DNA from: IDS-8 sp040902105
GTDB taxonomy: Bacteria; Pseudomonadota; Gammaproteobacteria; Steroidobacterales; Woeseiaceae
Assembly: GCA_040902105.1 (NCBI GenBank)
Contig: JBBDXW010000067.1
Span: 1-14,814 of the forward strand
Length of the DNA: 14,814 nucleotides
Direction: 5' to 3'
Made by a program: the position numbers and the translations under genes. Under the pieces are notes generated by a model that was not told where the DNA came from, did no database searches, and worked only from the letters and a program-made list of their open reading frames with translations. Shown here in pieces: positions 7,145-13,696 of the stretch; the first letter of the stretch is position 1; the number at the start of each line of letters is the position of its first letter.

Positions 7145-8023
7145 GTGCAATCCAGCTTAGCAGAAGTTCCTGCCCGCGCGAGGGTTCGACCGGTTGAGTT
7201 TCCACAGGTCGCGGCGGGTAATTCAGGTCTTGCGGAGGAGACGATCGCTGCAAACGGCACTCCGGAGCCCCTGAATGATCTTGACGTCGAAACCCTGATG
7301 CTCAATCTGGACGCATCCCTCAGGGTGTACCAGCGTGCGCATTTCTTCGCCTGGACACAGGGATTGCTGCAAAGCCTTATCAAGCATGAAGTGCTGATCT
7401 GCGCATTGCGCAGCGGCGATCCGCTGACCATGCGCGCCGACAGCTTCTCGATGATTGCCCCGGAACAGGCGATCTTTGGCGAGATGTTCCTGCGGGATAC
7501 CTCCGTGGCGCTGAACCTGATCAAGGTCTGGGAAGAGCGGGAATTCCGGCCGCTGATATGCAATGCGGGAGACAGCACGTTTTCCAGGGGCCTGTTCGCG
7601 CAGGAACTCGAGCGCGTCAGTGCCACGCAGATCCTGGCGCACGGAACCCACGACGCGCTGGGGCAGGCAAGCGGCTTTTATGCGTTTGTCTGTGTTCCGG
7701 GAACGCTCGCCCCGAGACACGCGTACCTTGCGCGACTGGTGACGCCGTTCGTGCATGCCGCCTGGGTGCGTACCGAAGTCAATGGGCGCACGAAATGCAA
7801 TAACGGCGTGAAATCCGAAGAAACAGGAAAGATAACGACGCGGGAGCAGGAAATTCTGAGATGGGTCTCGCTTGGAAAGAGCAACTTCGAGATCGGGGCC
7901 ATCCTCGACATAAGCCCGCTGACCGTGAAGAACCACGTGCAGAAGATCCTGCGCAAGCTGGACGTGGTCAATCGCGCACAGGCCGTCGGCAAGGCCCTGG
8001 AACTGCGCATCCTCAAACCCTGA
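7145..8023 (+). CDS. epsA: LuxR-type EPS transcriptional regulator EpsA
   Basis: This 292-residue protein resembles the XrtB/PEP-CTERM-associated regulator EpsA. An N-terminal domain has the characteristic region SLRVYQRAHFFAWTQG at 58-73 followed by HEVLIC at 81-86. A LuxR/GerE helix-turn-helix covers about 229-288, with TTREQEILRWVSLGKSN and the recognition helix SPLTVKNHVQKILRKL. There is no receiver domain, so it is not a standard phosphorylated regulator; the N-terminal domain's signal is unknown. The GTG start at 7145 is supported by GGAAAG seven bases upstream; an ATG at 7298 would cut away the first 51 less conserved residues. It stands first in the forward EPS cluster, divergent from the priming transferase, which suggests it controls both sides. 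Its target sites are not known from the sequence. Confidence 0.85.
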   Translation: MQSSLAEVPARARVRPVEFPQVAAGNSGLAEETIAANGTPEPLNDLDVETLMLNLDASLRVYQRAHFFAWTQGLLQSLIKHEVLICALRSGDPLTMRADSFSMIAPEQAIFGEMFLRDTSVALNLIKVWEEREFRPLICNAGDSTFSRGLFAQELERVSATQILAHGTHDALGQASGFYAFVCVPGTLAPRHAYLARLVTPFVHAAWVRTEVNGRTKCNNGVKSEETGKITTREQEILRWVSLGKSNFEIGAILDISPLTVKNHVQKILRKLDVVNRAQAVGKALELRILKP

Positions 8024-8059
8024 TGCGGGATAAGTGACTAAATTGAAAGGCGTTGAGCC

Positions 8060-8791
8060 GTGCACAGGATTGCTGGTTTACATCTCACGTTGATCGTGGC
8101 TGCGTCGATCTGGTCCGTGCCGGCCTTGGCCCTGGATTACCGCAATGCCATTGCAGGAAGCTTTTGCGACGCCGACGGTTACGTGGATTACCGCATGCCG
8201 AGCGTGCGCCGCGATCACAGTTCGTCCCTGCAAGCGGGTTGCAACGACCTGATCGGTGCGGACGGGATCATCGGCTTGAATCCCATGCGGGTTGGCGCAA
8301 TGGGCGCCTCGGCGCATGAGCAGGCCTTGTCCGCTGCCGGCGTTGCGGCCCTGAAGATCGATGGCGTGCGCTACCAGCCGGGTCGTCTGGGCACGGACCA
8401 GACAGACATGGAAATGCGGCGCTCCCTGGACCGAATGAAGTTGCTGGTCGCAGATTCCGGCACGCCTCGCTTTCAATCAGTCGGGTCGACAGCGGGCAAA
8501 GGTGAAGGTATGCCGATTGTTCTCGACAATGCGGGCAGGACAACGCACGGCTCAACGGGTCGCCGCCCGTCGGGCGGCGTCGGGGACGCCCGGCAGGGCA
8601 TTGAGCTTTCACTGCTGCAAAGCAGCCCTATTCGGCTTGCGGGCGCAGCGCAGGCCGGCGACGACAGGCAAGCGGAGCAATGGGTGTGGACCTCCGACGG
8701 CTCAACTGCGGAGCCGGGCATCTGGATCGTGCTGATCGCGGGGTTCCTCGGCATGTGCGCCGTGGCAAGGCGACGTATCTTGATATCCTGA
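8060..8791 (+). CDS. Secreted protein of unknown function with PEP-CTERM-like tail
   Basis: I do not recognise the 243-residue body. It begins with a clear signal peptide (hydrophobic 9-20, likely cleavage after PALA at 24). The mature part is rich in Gly, Ala, Arg and Ser and has two cysteines (C36, C61). The end follows the exosortase sorting plan: a proline motif AEPGIW (217-222, in place of PEPxxW), a hydrophobic helix to about 236, then the basic cluster RRR at 237-239 and only four more residues. Exosortases cut such tails and attach the protein to the surface. Lying between epsA and epsL of an XrtB-type cluster, it is a good candidate for a dedicated substrate of the linked exosortase. 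The GTG start has AAAGG at 8046-8050 in front. It follows epsA by 36 bases, probably in one transcript, with a terminator-like hairpin behind it. Confidence 0.75.
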   Translation: MHRIAGLHLTLIVAASIWSVPALALDYRNAIAGSFCDADGYVDYRMPSVRRDHSSSLQAGCNDLIGADGIIGLNPMRVGAMGASAHEQALSAAGVAALKIDGVRYQPGRLGTDQTDMEMRRSLDRMKLLVADSGTPRFQSVGSTAGKGEGMPIVLDNAGRTTHGSTGRRPSGGVGDARQGIELSLLQSSPIRLAGAAQAGDDRQAEQWVWTSDGSTAEPGIWIVLIAGFLGMCAVARRRILIS

Positions 8792-8833
8792 GAACTGCAC
8801 GGCCCGCAGGGCGGGCACGGCGGCGTGGCGGAG

Positions 8834-8854
8834 CCAGGTGGCAAACCTGGTTTT
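8834..8854 (+). terminator. Intrinsic terminator candidate after the PEP-CTERM-like gene
   Basis: CCAGGT at 8834-8839 pairs with ACCTGG at 8845-8850 around a GGCAA loop, followed directly by TTTT at 8851-8854. A-T and G-T pairs can lengthen the stem on the outside. It stands 43 bases after the stop of the secreted-protein gene and before epsL, so epsA plus that gene may form a unit separate from epsLEFG, or read-through may be partial. Confidence 0.5.
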
Positions 8855-8920
8855 CGGTACTGGAATCGCGACACCTCAAGCAACGACACCGCGACCAGGC
8901 GCCTGGCCGGCGCGCCGCCG

Positions 8921-8930
8921 GACAATTGTC
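8921..8930. promoter_or_regulatory. Palindrome and -10-like box upstream of epsL
   Basis: GACAATTGTC at 8921-8930 is a perfect 10-base palindrome, 33 bases before the epsL start. TATCAT at 8933-8938 resembles a -10 box (five of six), but no -35 box is at the right spacing, which would suit an activator-dependent promoter. The palindrome could be an operator half-pair; the regulator is unknown. Confidence 0.3.
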
Positions 8931-8963
8931 GTTATCATTGATCAGAGCATCGGGGACTGAAAC

Positions 8964-10253
8964 TTGTTTGCGCCCACAGGCATCGGCGACAAATGCGCCA
9001 GCCCGGCCACCGGCGGTCGATCGGGGCGCCGCGGCGGCTTGTGCCTGCGCGGGCTGACAATGATGGCACTCGCGGCCGGGCCGATGGCCTGGGTGAACGA
9101 TTCCCACGCATTGGCCGACGGCCAGGTCGAGCCGTTCGTTGCACAAACCCTTGTTGATGACGATAACGTGTTCCGCCGTTCCGGGCAGCTTGATCCGACA
9201 GGGGATACTTATCTCACTACAACCGTCGGACTGAACCTTGACGTGCCGGTGGGCCGGCAGCGCATTCTGGGCGGCCTGTCATTCAACGACAACCGCTACC
9301 GCCGGTTCACCGTGCTCGATTACACCGAGCGCCACGGGCGGGCGATCTGGCAGTGGGCGGCGGGCAGCGACTTCGGCGGTGAACTGGGATACACCACCGA
9401 CCGCGCTTTGGCATCGCTGGCCAACGTTGAGGGTGGATCCCCGCTCGGCACGCCCAACGCCCTGGAGACGCGCAAAACATACTTGAATGCCGCGTACCTG
9501 CTGACGCCGCGCTGGCGCTTGCGCGGCGAAGCGAGCAGGCTGGAGCAGTCGAACGAGCTCGCGGAGCGAATGGTGAACGACATCAGGAGTGAGGGCGCCG
9601 GTCTTACCTTGAGCTACGTCACGCCAGGCAAGAACCAGATCGGCCTCGGCCTGCATACGCAGGACGCCACGCTTCCCAATCAGCAATCGGTCAGCGGCAT
9701 GCTGGTCGACAACTCCTACCGGCAGAACCGGGTCAACCTGGTCGCCGACTGGACCTTTTCCGCACGCTCACGGTTGCGCGCGAACACCGGCCGGGTCGAG
9801 CGCAGCTTCGCGCAGTTGCCGGAGCGTGACTTTACGCTGACCGGGATTTTCAATGCCACCTACGAGTGGCAGCCTACCGGCAGGCTCACGTTCGTCGCCA
9901 CCGCGCAAAAAGACATCGCTGCGCCCGACGAAATCAACGCAGGCGTCAACATCGGCTTCGTGCTCGTGACGGGCATCGCCCTGCGCCCGGCGTACCGGAT
10001 GACCGACAAGGTCAGCGTGTCGGGCCTGTTTGACTACAGCGATTGGGAATACCTCGGCGATCCCGGCTTGGTCCTGGGCACGGTGCCGCCTCGCAGCGAC
10101 CGGGTGCGCACGGCGGGCCTGGCGATTGCCTATCAGCCCATTCGGACCGTGCGGCTGTTGCTGGGGCTGCGGCACGAATCCCGCTCCTCGACGGCAGCCT
10201 TCGGCGACTACCAGGCCGACATCGCCAGCCTGAACGCGCGCCTGGCATTCTAG
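8964..10253 (+). CDS. epsL: EPS outer-membrane beta-barrel protein EpsL
   Basis: The 429-residue protein matches the XrtB-associated EpsL type, thought to be the outer-membrane barrel of the EPS exporter. After a signal peptide (hydrophobic about 31-44, probable cleavage after ALA at 51), the mature chain opens with PFVAQTLVDDDNVFRR. It then runs as alternating polar and aromatic strands to the end, closing with NARLAF; a terminal phenylalanine is the usual BAM-recognised barrel signal. The TTG start at 8964 is supported by GGGGA at 8952-8956 with seven bases between; an ATG at 9060 would shorten the n-region and is the main alternative. The gap before it holds a terminator-like hairpin and a palindrome, so epsL may begin a new transcript. 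It ends 178 bases before epsE. Confidence 0.85.
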   Translation: MFAPTGIGDKCASPATGGRSGRRGGLCLRGLTMMALAAGPMAWVNDSHALADGQVEPFVAQTLVDDDNVFRRSGQLDPTGDTYLTTTVGLNLDVPVGRQRILGGLSFNDNRYRRFTVLDYTERHGRAIWQWAAGSDFGGELGYTTDRALASLANVEGGSPLGTPNALETRKTYLNAAYLLTPRWRLRGEASRLEQSNELAERMVNDIRSEGAGLTLSYVTPGKNQIGLGLHTQDATLPNQQSVSGMLVDNSYRQNRVNLVADWTFSARSRLRANTGRVERSFAQLPERDFTLTGIFNATYEWQPTGRLTFVATAQKDIAAPDEINAGVNIGFVLVTGIALRPAYRMTDKVSVSGLFDYSDWEYLGDPGLVLGTVPPRSDRVRTAGLAIAYQPIRTVRLLLGLRHESRSSTAAFGDYQADIASLNARLAF

Positions 10254-10257
10254 GAGG
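10252..10257 (+). promoter_or_regulatory. Strong ribosome binding site overlapping the epsL stop
   Basis: AGGAGG begins inside the epsL stop codon (TAG at 10251-10253) and stands four bases before the ATG at 10262. It serves no recognised gene; the only frame it can start is the 55-codon open frame that runs to just before epsE. Confidence 0.5.
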
Positions 10258-10261
10258 CGCA

Positions 10262-10429
10262 ATGCCTTGTCGCGCCGGGGCAATCCGGTCGCGGCGGGAC
10301 AGTCTTTATTTCCGGATAGTCCGTCCGGATCAAGCCTGCAACTTCCAGTTCAATGTTCCGGGGCTAACCTGTCGTCCAGATCGCACGTACATTGCGCGAC
10401 CCGATTCGCCGCATCGACGGGGACCCTAG
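10262..10429 (+). CDS. Possible 55-residue small protein or leader between epsL and epsE
   Basis: A short frame opens with ATG four bases after the perfect AGGAGG that overlaps the epsL stop, and closes with TAG two bases before the epsE ATG at 10432. It therefore exactly fills the epsL-epsE gap. The peptide is rich in arginine (MPCRAGAIRSRRDSLYFRIV at the start) with three cysteines, no signal peptide and no family I recognise. Its composition looks like translated non-coding DNA, so it may be only a leader whose translation couples epsE to epsL: the epsE ribosome binding site (10419-10424) lies inside its last codons. A hairpin at 10311-10329 lies in the middle. Without conservation data, coding status is open. 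Confidence 0.3.
   Translation: MPCRAGAIRSRRDSLYFRIVRPDQACNFQFNVPGLTCRPDRTYIARPDSPHRRGP
10311..10329. repeat. Hairpin in the epsL-epsE interval
   Basis: TCCGGA at 10311-10316 and TCCGGA at 10324-10329 are reverse complements (each is also a palindrome) around a seven-base loop. No T run follows. It could be an RNA structure affecting epsE expression or a chance pair. Confidence 0.3.
10419..10424 (+). promoter_or_regulatory. Ribosome binding site of epsE
   Basis: GGGGAC stands seven bases before the ATG at 10432. It rules out the far upstream TTG at 10267, which would also put 55 unrelated residues before the signal peptide. Confidence 0.6.
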
Positions 10430-10431
10430 AT

Positions 10432-11298
10432 ATGAGATCTGCCATGACATACTTGCCGAAAAACCGCTTCACGACGAGCCATGCACTGCGCAGCCTGGCG
10501 TGGTTCCTGTTGGCAGCCGCAATGCTCGCGGTGCCAGTGCCTTCACATTCCCAGGCCCGTGGTGCGTCCCAGGCGCGTGAAGCCCTCGGGGCGGGCGACA
10601 GCATACGCATAACGGTGTTCCAGAGCCCGGACCTGACCACTGAGACCCGCATTTCCCAGGATGGCAGCATCGTGTTTCCGCTGATCGGCGAAGTCGAGCT
10701 GGGCGGGTTGACGCCGGCCGAGGCAGGATCCCGGATCGCCGATCGCCTGCGTCGCGGCAACTTCATCGTCAGGCCGCAGGTTGTGGTTGCGCTGGTCCAG
10801 CTGCGCAGCAGGCAGGTGCACGTGCTCGGGCAACTATTGCGGCCAGGCAACTATGTGCTAGAGGATGCCAGCACGCGCCTGACCGACATCCTGACGCTGG
10901 CGGGCGGCATCAGCCCCATCGGAGCCGACAAGGTGACGCTATTGACGAACCGCGGCGGCAAGCCGGAAACACGGGAAATCGACGTGCCGGCGATTTTCCG
11001 CAACGGCGATACGTCGGCCAACATCCAGATCGAGAGCGGGGACACAATTTTCGTGGAACGTGCCCCGGTGTTCTACATCTACGGGGAGGTGCAGCGCGCA
11101 GGCGCCTATCGACTGGAGCCGAACATGATCGTGATGCAGGCCCTGGCGCTTGGCGGGGGACTGACATTGCGCGCCACCGAGCGTGGCATCGGCGTCCATC
11201 GGCGCCTGCCAAACGGCAAATTCAAGAAACTCGAGGCCAAGCTCACGGATCCGATCCAGACGGACGACATTGTTTTCGTGCGCGAGAGCATGTTCTAG
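10432..11298 (+). CDS. epsE: Polysaccharide export protein EpsE (Wza-like)
   Basis: The 288-residue protein is the periplasmic and outer-membrane export component of the OPX/Wza family. It has a signal peptide (hydrophobic 21-36, probable cleavage near SHSQA). The poly-export domain spans about 50-125, with ALGAGDSIRITVFQSPDLT and DGSIVFPLIGEVELGGLT. Two SLBB segments follow: 128-180, beginning VHVLGQLLRPGNY, and 213-265, beginning VFYIYGEVQRAGAY. Unlike classic Wza there is no lipobox cysteine after the signal peptide and the protein is shorter, so the outer-membrane pore may be supplied by EpsL. ATG 10432 was chosen for its ribosome binding site and because the signal peptide follows at once. 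It sits between epsL and epsF in the same direction, which fits an export operon. Confidence 0.9.
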   Translation: MRSAMTYLPKNRFTTSHALRSLAWFLLAAAMLAVPVPSHSQARGASQAREALGAGDSIRITVFQSPDLTTETRISQDGSIVFPLIGEVELGGLTPAEAGSRIADRLRRGNFIVRPQVVVALVQLRSRQVHVLGQLLRPGNYVLEDASTRLTDILTLAGGISPIGADKVTLLTNRGGKPETREIDVPAIFRNGDTSANIQIESGDTIFVERAPVFYIYGEVQRAGAYRLEPNMIVMQALALGGGLTLRATERGIGVHRRLPNGKFKKLEAKLTDPIQTDDIVFVRESMF

Positions 11299-11305
11299 CG
11301 GGGCG

Positions 11306-11350
11306 ATGCCAGACTGTATGAGCAACCCTTCCAACCGGCAACCAGCGTGA
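11306..11350 (+). other. 14-codon open frame overlapping the epsF start
   Basis: An ATG at 11306, with GGGG just upstream, opens a 14-codon frame whose TGA (11348-11350) overlaps the epsF GTG (11347-11349) as GTGA. Such overlaps can couple re-initiation of the next gene, which here has no good ribosome binding site of its own. It may equally be chance. Confidence 0.2.
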
Positions 11351-12777
11351 GCCTGCAGCAGCTTCTGCACGCATTGCGCGCACGCTTCGGGGTGTTCGTC
11401 CTGGTTGTGGCTGCCACCGTGCTGGCCGCCGCGGCCGTGAGCCTGATTCTGCCCAAAACCTACAAGTCGACGGTTTCGCTGCTGATGGACACCAGAAACG
11501 AGCAGTCCATCAGCAATTCCCAGCGCCCGCCCCTACAACCACACGAGAGGGCGAGCTTTCTGGAGACGCAGAAGGACATCATCACCAGCAAGAAAGTGGC
11601 GCGCAAAGTGGTGCAGGATCTGAAGCTCGCGGAAGAGTCTACGGCGCGCGCGATCCTGAAGGACGACGATGGGAGCGGCGCTTCGATTGAGGATCGCCTG
11701 GTTGACATCCTGCTGAAGGAGCTCAAGGTGGAGACCTCGCAGAGCAACGTCGTCCAGGCGACCTTCTCGTCGCCTGACCCCGGTTTCGCCGCGCTGGTCG
11801 CCAATGCCTTCGCCAGGGCCCATATCGACACGATGCTCGAGCTGAGCGTGGAACCTGCCCGGGAGGCGGCGACCTGGTTCGACGACCAGTTGAAGAGCCT
11901 GCGCGCCAATCTCGAACAGGCCCAGACCAAACTCACCGATAACTATCAACTGCGCCAGATTGTCTCGCCAGACGAGCGCCTCGATGTCGAGCATACCCGG
12001 CTGGGCGCCTTGTCGGACGAAGCAGTAAAGGCGCAGGAGCAGGCGTTTCAATGGAGCAGCCGCGAGCAGCAGGCCCGCGAGGCCACAAAACGCGGCGCAT
12101 CGCCGGACAGACTGCCGGACGTACTCGACAATCCGTTCATTCAGAAACTGAAGGGAGAACTCCAGCAGGCGGAATCCAGGCTTCAGCAGCTGGCAACGCA
12201 GTACGGACGAAATCATCCGCAGTTCCAGCGGCAGGTTTCCGAGAACGCGAGCCTGCGCGAGAAACTCGCCGCCGAAATGACGAAAGTAGTGGCCGGAATT
12301 GGAACCTCGGCGCTCCTGAGCCGTCAGCGGGAGGCGGCGCTGGCGCAGGCGATGGCGGCGCAGCGCACGCGCCTGCTCGGCCTCAAGCAGACCCGTAATG
12401 AGCTCACGGTGCTCAGGCGCAATGTGGAATCGGCGGAACGGGCCTACGACATCGCCATGCAGCGCTCGGTGACGAGCCAGGTGGAAAGCCGTGCAAACCA
12501 GACCACCGTCGCCGTGCTCAGCCCGGCAATTGTGCCGAGCAAGCCCTCCAGCCCGAAAGTCGCTCTCAACATCGCTTTGTCGCTGGTGGTTGGAGCCATG
12601 CTCGGTCTGGGCATTGTGATGCTTCTGGAGATCACCGACCGCCGGGTGCGCTCTCTCGACGACCTGGAGAATGCATGGAATGTGCCGTTGCTCGGCGAGT
12701 TGAAGCCATGGAGGCCCGCAACTCGCCTGCTCGCCTGGTCAGGAAGGAACCATCGTGCATTGCCGGGCTCCGCTTGA
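11347..12777 (+). CDS. epsF: EPS chain-length determinant EpsF (Wzz family)
   Basis: This 476-residue inner-membrane co-polymerase sets EPS chain length and links cytosolic EpsG to the exporter. A first membrane helix lies at 14-36 followed by the Wzz-type LPKTYKSTVSLLMD. A large periplasmic part follows with coiled-coil helices at about 170-200, 265-312 and 325-372. Next come the proline motif PSKPSSPK (397-404) just before the second membrane helix (405-427) and a short cytosolic tail of about 48 residues. No kinase motifs are present, so the kinase function lies in the separate epsG, as is usual in this cluster type. GTG 11347 is the first start that keeps the N-terminal helix; its ribosome binding site is poor, and the 14-codon frame before it may aid re-initiation. 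Only nine bases separate its stop from the epsG ATG. Confidence 0.92.
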   Translation: MSLQQLLHALRARFGVFVLVVAATVLAAAAVSLILPKTYKSTVSLLMDTRNEQSISNSQRPPLQPHERASFLETQKDIITSKKVARKVVQDLKLAEESTARAILKDDDGSGASIEDRLVDILLKELKVETSQSNVVQATFSSPDPGFAALVANAFARAHIDTMLELSVEPAREAATWFDDQLKSLRANLEQAQTKLTDNYQLRQIVSPDERLDVEHTRLGALSDEAVKAQEQAFQWSSREQQAREATKRGASPDRLPDVLDNPFIQKLKGELQQAESRLQQLATQYGRNHPQFQRQVSENASLREKLAAEMTKVVAGIGTSALLSRQREAALAQAMAAQRTRLLGLKQTRNELTVLRRNVESAERAYDIAMQRSVTSQVESRANQTTVAVLSPAIVPSKPSSPKVALNIALSLVVGAMLGLGIVMLLEITDRRVRSLDDLENAWNVPLLGELKPWRPATRLLAWSGRNHRALPGSA

Positions 12778-12781
12778 GGAG
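12776..12781 (+). promoter_or_regulatory. Ribosome binding site of epsG
   Basis: GAGGAG overlaps the epsF stop codon (TGA 12775-12777) and stands five bases before the ATG at 12787. It favours that start over the GTG at 12781, which is part of the site itself, and suggests translational coupling of epsF and epsG. Confidence 0.7.
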
Positions 12782-12786
12782 TGTCG

Positions 12787-13677
12787 ATGAGCACCACCGA
12801 CAATGTGCTTCCAATTGAAGGTTTCGGGCGCCTGGTTGCACGTGAGGATGGCAGGCTGGGCAACATCCTCGTCCAGGATGGAAAGATCAGTTCACGCGAC
12901 GTAGAGCCGATACTCGAGATCCAGCGCGCCCGGGGAATCAGATTCGGCGAAGCGGCAATCCGCCTGCGCCTTATCACGGCTGACGACCTGCGTGGCGCGA
13001 TCGCCAAGCAATACGGGCTGCTTCATCTGCTTCCCGGCAACGAAAGCATCAGCAGGGAACTCGTCGCGGCGTATGAACCGTTTCACCCCCGCGCCGAGGA
13101 ACTGAGGGCGTTGCGCACGCAACTGCTGATTCGATGGGCCAATGCCAGGGTCAGGCACCGGATGCTGGCTGTCGTCAGCCCGGGCTCCGGCGAAGGGCGC
13201 AGCTACGTGGCGGCCAACCTTGCCGTGGTATTTTCCCAACTCGGCCAGCGTACGCTTCTGATCGACGCCGATCTGCGCAGGCCGCGGCAGCATCGGATCT
13301 TCGATGTTCCCGACCGGGTCGGCCTTTCCGCGGTCCTCTCGGGCCGCGCCGATCGGGGCGCAGTGGTGCCGCTTCCGCGGTTCGGCACCCTTTCGCTGCT
13401 GCCGGCGGGCGCGTGTCCGCCCAATCCGCAGGAATTGCTGTTGCGCCCGGTGCTGACCACCCTGCTGGAAGAATTGCGCAACGAATTCGACGTCATCCTT
13501 TTCGATACGCCACCGGCAATCCCCTACGCGGATGCACAGAGCCTCGCCTTCCGGGCCGGCAGTGCCATCGTCCTGGCGCGCAAGGACCACACCGGCATCG
13601 CCGCTACCGCCAGCACGATCCGGGTATTGAGCGATACGGGCACCCGCGTCGTCGGCACCGTGTTCAATTCGATTTGA
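12787..13677 (+). CDS. epsG: Chain-length determinant tyrosine kinase homologue EpsG
   Basis: The 296-residue cytosolic P-loop ATPase works with EpsF to control polymerisation. An N-terminal region (about 25-80, LGNILVQDGKISSRDV to AIAKQYG) resembles the small domain at the start of type II secretion ATPases. The BY-kinase domain follows: Walker A SPGSGEGRSY at 131-140, Walker A' LLIDADLRRP at 157-166 and Walker B VILFDTPP at 236-243. The usual Walker A lysine is arginine (R138). I recall this as common in the EpsG family, so it is not evidence of decay. No C-terminal tyrosine cluster is present (the protein ends VVGTVFNSI), so autophosphorylation of the classic Wzc type is doubtful here. It follows epsF closely and is probably translated with it. 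Confidence 0.9.
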   Translation: MSTTDNVLPIEGFGRLVAREDGRLGNILVQDGKISSRDVEPILEIQRARGIRFGEAAIRLRLITADDLRGAIAKQYGLLHLLPGNESISRELVAAYEPFHPRAEELRALRTQLLIRWANARVRHRMLAVVSPGSGEGRSYVAANLAVVFSQLGQRTLLIDADLRRPRQHRIFDVPDRVGLSAVLSGRADRGAVVPLPRFGTLSLLPAGACPPNPQELLLRPVLTTLLEELRNEFDVILFDTPPAIPYADAQSLAFRAGSAIVLARKDHTGIAATASTIRVLSDTGTRVVGTVFNSI

Positions 13678-13696
13678 ACTAGCCGGGCCGAGCAGA

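Noticed and set aside
8964..9030. Twin-arginine signal in EpsL
   Set aside because: There is an RR pair in the long n-region, but the surrounding residues do not match the Tat pattern, and outer-membrane barrels normally travel by Sec.
10267..10431. TTG at 10267 as epsE start
   Set aside because: It has no properly spaced ribosome binding site in that frame and adds 55 unrelated residues before the signal peptide; ATG 10432 has GGGGAC seven bases upstream.
13198..13200. Walker A Lys-to-Arg in EpsG as a sign of a dead gene
   Set aside because: The rest of the ATPase motifs are intact and GEGRS is, as I recall, common in this EpsG family, so I treat it as a family trait.
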